A stretch of DNA of 64,000 nt, taken from assembly GCF_034006665.1 (NCBI RefSeq), contig NZ_JAVESI010000013.1, positions 1 to 64,000 on the forward strand. Reading direction: 5' to 3'. The first letter of the stretch is position 1; every line of letters begins with the position of its first letter. The position numbers and the translations under genes were made by a program. Shown here piece after piece: positions 60,777-64,000 of the stretch. The notes under the pieces are model-generated. The model saw nothing but the letters and a program-made list of their open reading frames with translations, was not told the DNA's origin and did no database searches. This DNA is from Trichloromonas sp034006665. GTDB taxonomy: Bacteria > Desulfobacterota > Desulfuromonadia > Desulfuromonadales > Trichloromonadaceae.

Positions 60777-60914
60777 GGCAGGACAAAGTGGCGTTGTCGG
60801 GACAGGTTCGAAAACCCCGGCGCGCGACCGCCTATTGAAGGTTAAACCCAAGCGACGGAACAACTGCGGACAACCGTTGGCTGCGGGAAAAAGCCGTCCG
60901 GAAAGGAGAATTAT

Positions 60915-61064
60915 ATGTTGTGGACAGTCGCCGTAATCCTGATCGTGCTGTGGGCGTTGGGCCTGGTGAGCAGTTACACGATGGGTGGGTTCATTCACAT
61001 CCTGCTGGTTATTGCCGTAATCGTGGTGCTGCTCAATATCATTCGGGGGCGTCGGGTTTTATAA
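60915..61064 (+). CDS. Lmo0937-type micro membrane protein, copy 2
   Basis: 49 residues: MLWTVAVILIVLWALGLVSS, YTMGGFIHILLVIAVIVVLL, NIIRGRRVL. It is clearly paralogous to the protein at 57827 (shared MLWT, LGLVS, MGGFIH and RGRR). AAAGGAG lies 7 bp upstream. The function is unknown. Confidence 0.85.
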   Translation: MLWTVAVILIVLWALGLVSSYTMGGFIHILLVIAVIVVLLNIIRGRRVL

Positions 61065-61083
61065 CCGCGCCGGGTTTTTCTCG

Positions 61084-61109
61084 GCTCCCCACGGCACCCC
61101 GTGGGGAGC
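61084..61109. terminator. Hairpin between convergent genes, probable terminator
   Basis: A perfect 11-bp stem, GCTCCCCACGG (61084-61094) with CCGTGGGGAGC (61099-61109), and a CACC loop. It has no strong T run on either side, but it lies exactly between convergent stop codons at 61064 and 61111. Confidence 0.6.
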
Positions 61110-61110
61110 T

Positions 61111-62160
61111 TCATTGCAAAATCTGGGCGCAGACATGGGCCGCGAGGGCGGCGTTATCGGCGTACCGGCGCATCCACGAAGCCGTGGCGTTGTACTGTCG
61201 CAGCAGCTCCGCCGCTTTGATTTTCGCGTTTGCCGTGGCCTGGTAGGCATCGCCCTGCCACTGGGCCTTCAGCACTTCCTTTTCGGTAAACGCCGTGATT
61301 TGTTCGTACAGTTCAAGGGCTCGCTCATACTCGGCGGTGTCGAGCGGAAAGAAATCGTCCCAGCCGACATTGTCGATGCGCACGCCAAAGCGTCGGACTT
61401 CGACGAAGCGGGTGCTGCGCGTGGTCCAATCGACCTCGGGGGTTTGCGTCGCGTAGGTGGCCATGCCGACCACCGCGTTGTAGGGGTAGGCGATGATCGG
61501 GCTGCCCGAGTTGCCCTCGACGAAGGCGGCGTCGATTTCGATTTTATCCGGGCCGATACCGAGCATCTTGCCGCGCAACGTGGTGACTACCCCGGCGCCG
61601 GCGCTGTTGCCGAAGACAACGACGGCTTCCTGATTGGTGACGTTGCCCATGTCCTGGTGGATGTCCAGCCAGGTCAGATCCTCGGTATTCTCCAACTCGT
61701 AGGCGACAATGTCGCGATCCCGGCAGATGTTGATCCGCGTCTGCTTGAGTTCCTTTCCGGCCACGGTGCGGAAGCGCAAAATCCGATTGCCGAAGAGCAC
61801 GTGGGCGTTGGAAAAAATCACCCGTTTCCCCTTGAATTCAGCCAGGAACCCCGTGCCGACCATGTGGTCGCCCTCGATCACCACCACGCTTTTCAGATAA
61901 TCCTTGTCGAACCGCGCGAACTCCGCTTCTTCGGCGGCCTTGCGCTCGTTTTCGAGTATTTCCCGCGCGGCCAGCGCCGCCTGACGGGCCATCTCCTCCC
62001 CGGCGGCCTGGGCCCGGATCAACGCGGCCTCGCGCTCCACGGTCACTTCCCCGGGCGGTATTTGCGGCGCAAGGGGAGGGGGGGGGGCGGCCATCCCGAT
62101 CCGGGCCAGCAGACAGAGCGACAGGGCTATGAAAAACGCGTTTTTGCGTAAAAGGGTCAT
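61111..62160 (-). CDS. Exported trypsin-like serine protease with N-terminal coiled coil
   Basis: 349 residues. Signal peptide (FFIALSLCLLARIGMA), a Pro-rich segment, a helical charged region (about 45-85) and a chymotrypsin-fold domain: His in VIFSNAHVLFG, Asp in ICRDRDIVAYEL, Ser in AAFVEGNSGSPIIAY. No PDZ domain, so it is not a DegP type. A helical tail (about 280-349) follows. It is the only minus-strand gene in the 33-64 kb region and is divergent from promoter copy 3. It may be a periplasmic quality-control protease; the substrate is unknown. Confidence 0.82.
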   Translation of the reverse strand: MTLLRKNAFFIALSLCLLARIGMAAPPPPLAPQIPPGEVTVEREAALIRAQAAGEEMARQAALAAREILENERKAAEEAEFARFDKDYLKSVVVIEGDHMVGTGFLAEFKGKRVIFSNAHVLFGNRILRFRTVAGKELKQTRINICRDRDIVAYELENTEDLTWLDIHQDMGNVTNQEAVVVFGNSAGAGVVTTLRGKMLGIGPDKIEIDAAFVEGNSGSPIIAYPYNAVVGMATYATQTPEVDWTTRSTRFVEVRRFGVRIDNVGWDDFFPLDTAEYERALELYEQITAFTEKEVLKAQWQGDAYQATANAKIKAAELLRQYNATASWMRRYADNAALAAHVCAQILQ

Positions 62161-62264
62161 GATCTTCTCCCGATTCCGGTCCTGGGTTAGTCTACAGTGT
62201 ACCGCTCCATTTCATCGATGCAAAGCCGGGGACGGAGGAACCAGCGGATCGCCTTCACCGGACT

Positions 62265-62317
62265 CCGTCAAATCCGGCGATTCTGTTAAATGTGGTGGGT
62301 TCCGCTGACGGTTTTTG
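62265..62317 (+). promoter_or_regulatory. Conserved upstream activating element, copy 3 (degenerate)
   Basis: CCGTCAAA (62265-62272), 18 bp, TGTGGTGG (62291-62298), then TCCGCTGACGGTTTTT. It aligns to copy 1 without gaps; the right part is nearly identical, but the inverted repeat is weak. The whole 62161-62480 gap holds this element, promoter copy 3 and nothing else that I see. Confidence 0.6.
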
Positions 62318-62355
62318 TTGGGTCCGGCCCCGTCTCTGTCCCTATCCCCTCACAA

Positions 62356-62409
62356 TATCAAGCCATTACACTTTTCGTCGCGGCTGATTTCCGCCGGCAT
62401 GGTCGTTGC
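62356..62409 (+). promoter_or_regulatory. IHF-like site and sigma-54 promoter, copy 3
   Basis: TATCAAGCCATTA (62356-62368) fits the IHF consensus exactly. CGGCATGGTCGTTGC (62395-62409) keeps GG at -24 and TTGC at -12. The leader to the gene at 62481 is about 60 nt. Confidence 0.78.
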
Positions 62410-62480
62410 GAGGTACCTTTACATATCCCCGTCATGAAAGGAGTCGGCCCGATGTTTTTAGACACTGTGGGGAGGCCTTC

Positions 62481-62831
62481 ATGCAGGCTTTACGCTTCAA
62501 GGTGAAGACCATGATCGACGCTACCATCAAGCTGACGGTGCCACCGGAAAAACGTAAGGAGATTCTGCAAACCATTACCGCGATCCTCGGCCCGATCCGG
62601 CTTGAAGGAGGTTGCCTGGGCTGCAATTGCTATGTCGATATCGAGTCGGAAAACCGCATTTTCTTCAAGGAGGAATGGCAAACCAGGGAGAGTCTGGATG
62701 CCCATCTGCGGTTCGTCCATTTCGGCGTACTGCTCGGCGCGATGAGTCTGCTCGCCGAGGAGCCGGAAATCCGCTTCGACACTATCGCCGCCACGGCGGG
62801 GGTAGATGATTTGATCAAGCCGCACACATAA
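62481..62831 (+). CDS. Antibiotic biosynthesis monooxygenase (ABM)-like protein
   Basis: 116 residues: IDATIKLTVPPEKRKEILQT, then GCLGCNCYVDIESENRIFFK, EEWQTRESLDAHLRFVHFGV. This is the ABM dimeric ferredoxin-like fold; members include quinol monooxygenases and heme-degrading enzymes, and many have no known substrate. The ATG at 62481 has GGAGG 5 bp upstream; a later ATG at 62511 is possible. It is the first gene behind promoter copy 3. Confidence 0.8.
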   Translation: MQALRFKVKTMIDATIKLTVPPEKRKEILQTITAILGPIRLEGGCLGCNCYVDIESENRIFFKEEWQTRESLDAHLRFVHFGVLLGAMSLLAEEPEIRFDTIAATAGVDDLIKPHT

Positions 62832-62961
62832 CGGCAAACGCTCTCGTCAGGGCGTCGTTTCGAGAAGGTCTTGCCCAAGGAGGAACAGCGAATGGCGCGG
62901 TTCCCCGCCGGGAAGGCTTTTGCACCACAAGCAGGGTTCACCATCACCAAGGAGAAAACAC

Positions 62962-63276
62962 ATGTTAAATTTAAGTCGGATTATGAAGGGTCTGGTTCTG
63001 TTGGTCGTAATGACCGCGTTCCTCGGTTGCGCCTCCACCCGTAAGCAGGCAAGTGTCGGTGAATATGTCGACGACACCGTCATCACCACCAAGGTCAAAG
63101 CCGCTATTTTTGACGAACCGACCCTGAAAATGATGCAGATCAACGTTGAAACCTTCAAGGGTGAAGTTCAGTTGAGCGGTTTTGTCAATTCGGCGCAAAG
63201 TGTCAACAAGGCCGGCGAGGTGGCCCGGGGCGTTGGCGGGGTGAAGGGCGTCAAGAACGATCTGATTGTAAAATAG
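62962..63276 (+). CDS. Single-BON-domain lipoprotein
   Basis: 104 residues. Lipobox (MTAFLGC), then one BON domain: GEYVDDTVITTKVKAAIFDE, TFKGEVQLSGFVNSAQSVNK, GVGGVKGVKNDLIVK. It is probably anchored in the outer membrane and protects the envelope. AAGGAG precedes the ATG at 62962. It lies about 130 bp after the ABM-like gene and may share promoter copy 3. Confidence 0.88.
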   Translation: MLNLSRIMKGLVLLVVMTAFLGCASTRKQASVGEYVDDTVITTKVKAAIFDEPTLKMMQINVETFKGEVQLSGFVNSAQSVNKAGEVARGVGGVKGVKNDLIVK

Positions 63277-63304
63277 TCATTCTCCCTTATCATCTGGAGG
63301 GGAG

Positions 63305-63338
63305 CACCGACAGGCGGCAAGGACGCCGCCTGTCGGTG
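63305..63338 (+). other. Strong hairpin after the BON lipoprotein gene
   Basis: A perfect 14-bp stem, CACCGACAGGCGGC (63305-63318) with GCCGCCTGTCGGTG (63325-63338), and a 6-nt loop. The T run is weak (GGTTTC), so it is a possible terminator or message-stabilising hairpin before the glycan gene. Confidence 0.65.
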
Positions 63339-63428
63339 TGGTTTCGCGGCGTGATTCAACGGCCGGCGGAACCTTTCGGTTTTTTATTCTTCACAACCCG
63401 AGGCGGTGAAAAGCTAAAGGACGGAATT

Positions 63429-64000
63429 ATGAACGCTGAAGAAAAAATCCAGGGGATGGGGGCGATTCCGCACGCAAAGGGCGTCGCCTTTCGCGTGTGG
63501 GCGCCTCACGCCCAGAAGGTTGCCGTCATCGGCTCGTTCAACGACTGGGCCGGGGAAAAGCATCCGCTGCAATCCGAGGAGAACGGCTACTGGTACGCTG
63601 ATGTGGCACAGGCGAAAATCGGCGATCAGTACAAGTTTCTGCTGACGACGGAGCAGGGCGACCTTAAACGCATTGACCCCTATGCCCGCGAGGTAACGAG
63701 TTCGATCGGCAACGCCATCGTCCACGATCCGCACTTCGACTGGCAGGACGACGACTTTCATCTCGCCTCGTGGAACGCCGTGGTCATCTATGAACTGCAT
63801 GTCGGTACTTTTAACGACGAGGAAGACGAAGATCATCCGGGCAAGTTCGCCTCGATTACGGCCCGATTGGGACATTTGAGGAAACTCGGCGTCAATGCCA
63901 TCCAGATCATGCCGGTAGGCGAGTTCGCGGGTGAACGGTCGTGGGGTTACAATCCCGCCCACATCTTCTCGGTGGAGACCGCCTATGGCGGCGCGCTGGG
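63429..64000 (+). CDS. GH13 glycan branching-type enzyme, N-terminal part (runs off the window)
   Basis: 190 residues are visible and the frame is open to the window end. A CBM48 domain comes first (GVAFRVWAPHAQKVAVIGSF, NDWAGEKHPL, YWYADVAQAKIGDQYKFLL), then the start of a GH13 barrel: VVIYELHVGTFND, LGHLRKLGVNAIQIMPVGEF, SWGYNPAHIFSVETAYGG. This fits a 1,4-alpha-glucan branching enzyme or a malto-oligosyltrehalose trehalohydrolase; the catalytic residues lie past the end. AAAGGA lies 7 bp before the ATG. Confidence 0.82.
   Translation, partial: MNAEEKIQGMGAIPHAKGVAFRVWAPHAQKVAVIGSFNDWAGEKHPLQSEENGYWYADVAQAKIGDQYKFLLTTEQGDLKRIDPYAREVTSSIGNAIVHDPHFDWQDDDFHLASWNAVVIYELHVGTFNDEEDEDHPGKFASITARLGHLRKLGVNAIQIMPVGEFAGERSWGYNPAHIFSVETAYGGAL

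Overview
The window looks like a chromosomal segment of a GC-rich, Gram-negative deltaproteobacterium, most like the Desulfuromonadales/Geobacterales. This is an inference from gene content: an agmatine route to putrescine, an L-aspartate oxidase/chorismate mutase operon, a pfa-type secondary-lipid synthase, PEP-CTERM and PRC-barrel proteins, and sigma-54/IHF promoters. No 16S gene or other formal marker is present.

Layout. 1-125: 3' end of a probable class C group II intron. 220-925: two small genes. 968-7881 (minus): an LTA-synthase-like membrane sulfatase, then a tight operon of HD hydrolase, DedA-PAP2 fusion, aguA, aguB and a lytic transglycosylase. 8038-12907 (plus): TetR regulator, membrane-fusion lipoprotein and RND pump. 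12999-28761 (minus): a three-gene pfa operon in the order enoyl reductase (pfaD), pfaA (KS-AT-5xACP-KR-DH), and a pfaC-like protein with a PfaB-type acyltransferase built in. 28970-32639: DUF1499 lipoprotein, an operon of nadB, aroQ and a stand-alone DAHP-synthase-like ferredoxin domain, a lytic transglycosylase and tRNA-Gly(GCC). 32841-33470: decayed IS4-type transposase.

33640-64000 is a long envelope and stress region. It opens with a CheB-CheR-PAS protein and a PAS-containing sigma-54 activator that has no receiver domain. It continues with PEP-CTERM, PRC-barrel, YqjD/ElaB-like, holin-like, AI-2E-family, cyclic beta-1,2-glucan synthase, BON-MscS, DUF4398/OmpA, CsbD, BON, tiny membrane proteins, phospholipase D-like, trypsin-like, ABM-type and glycogen-branching-type genes. 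Two genes are visibly damaged: the AI-2E transporter by a 76-bp insertion and the glucan synthase by an in-frame amber codon. An intact IS with 17-bp terminal repeats lies at 53538-54934.

The main discovery candidate is a shared promoter architecture found three times (38077-38212, 54972-55116, 62265-62409). Each copy has a ~53-bp conserved upstream element, then an IHF-like site 91-92 bp downstream, then a sigma-54 -24/-12 promoter. The IHF-to-promoter distance is 29 or 39 bp, a difference of about one helical turn. The first copy starts 28 bp after the sigma-54 activator gene. I infer a local regulon in which this activator, possibly with the CheB-CheR-PAS protein, switches on envelope-protection genes.
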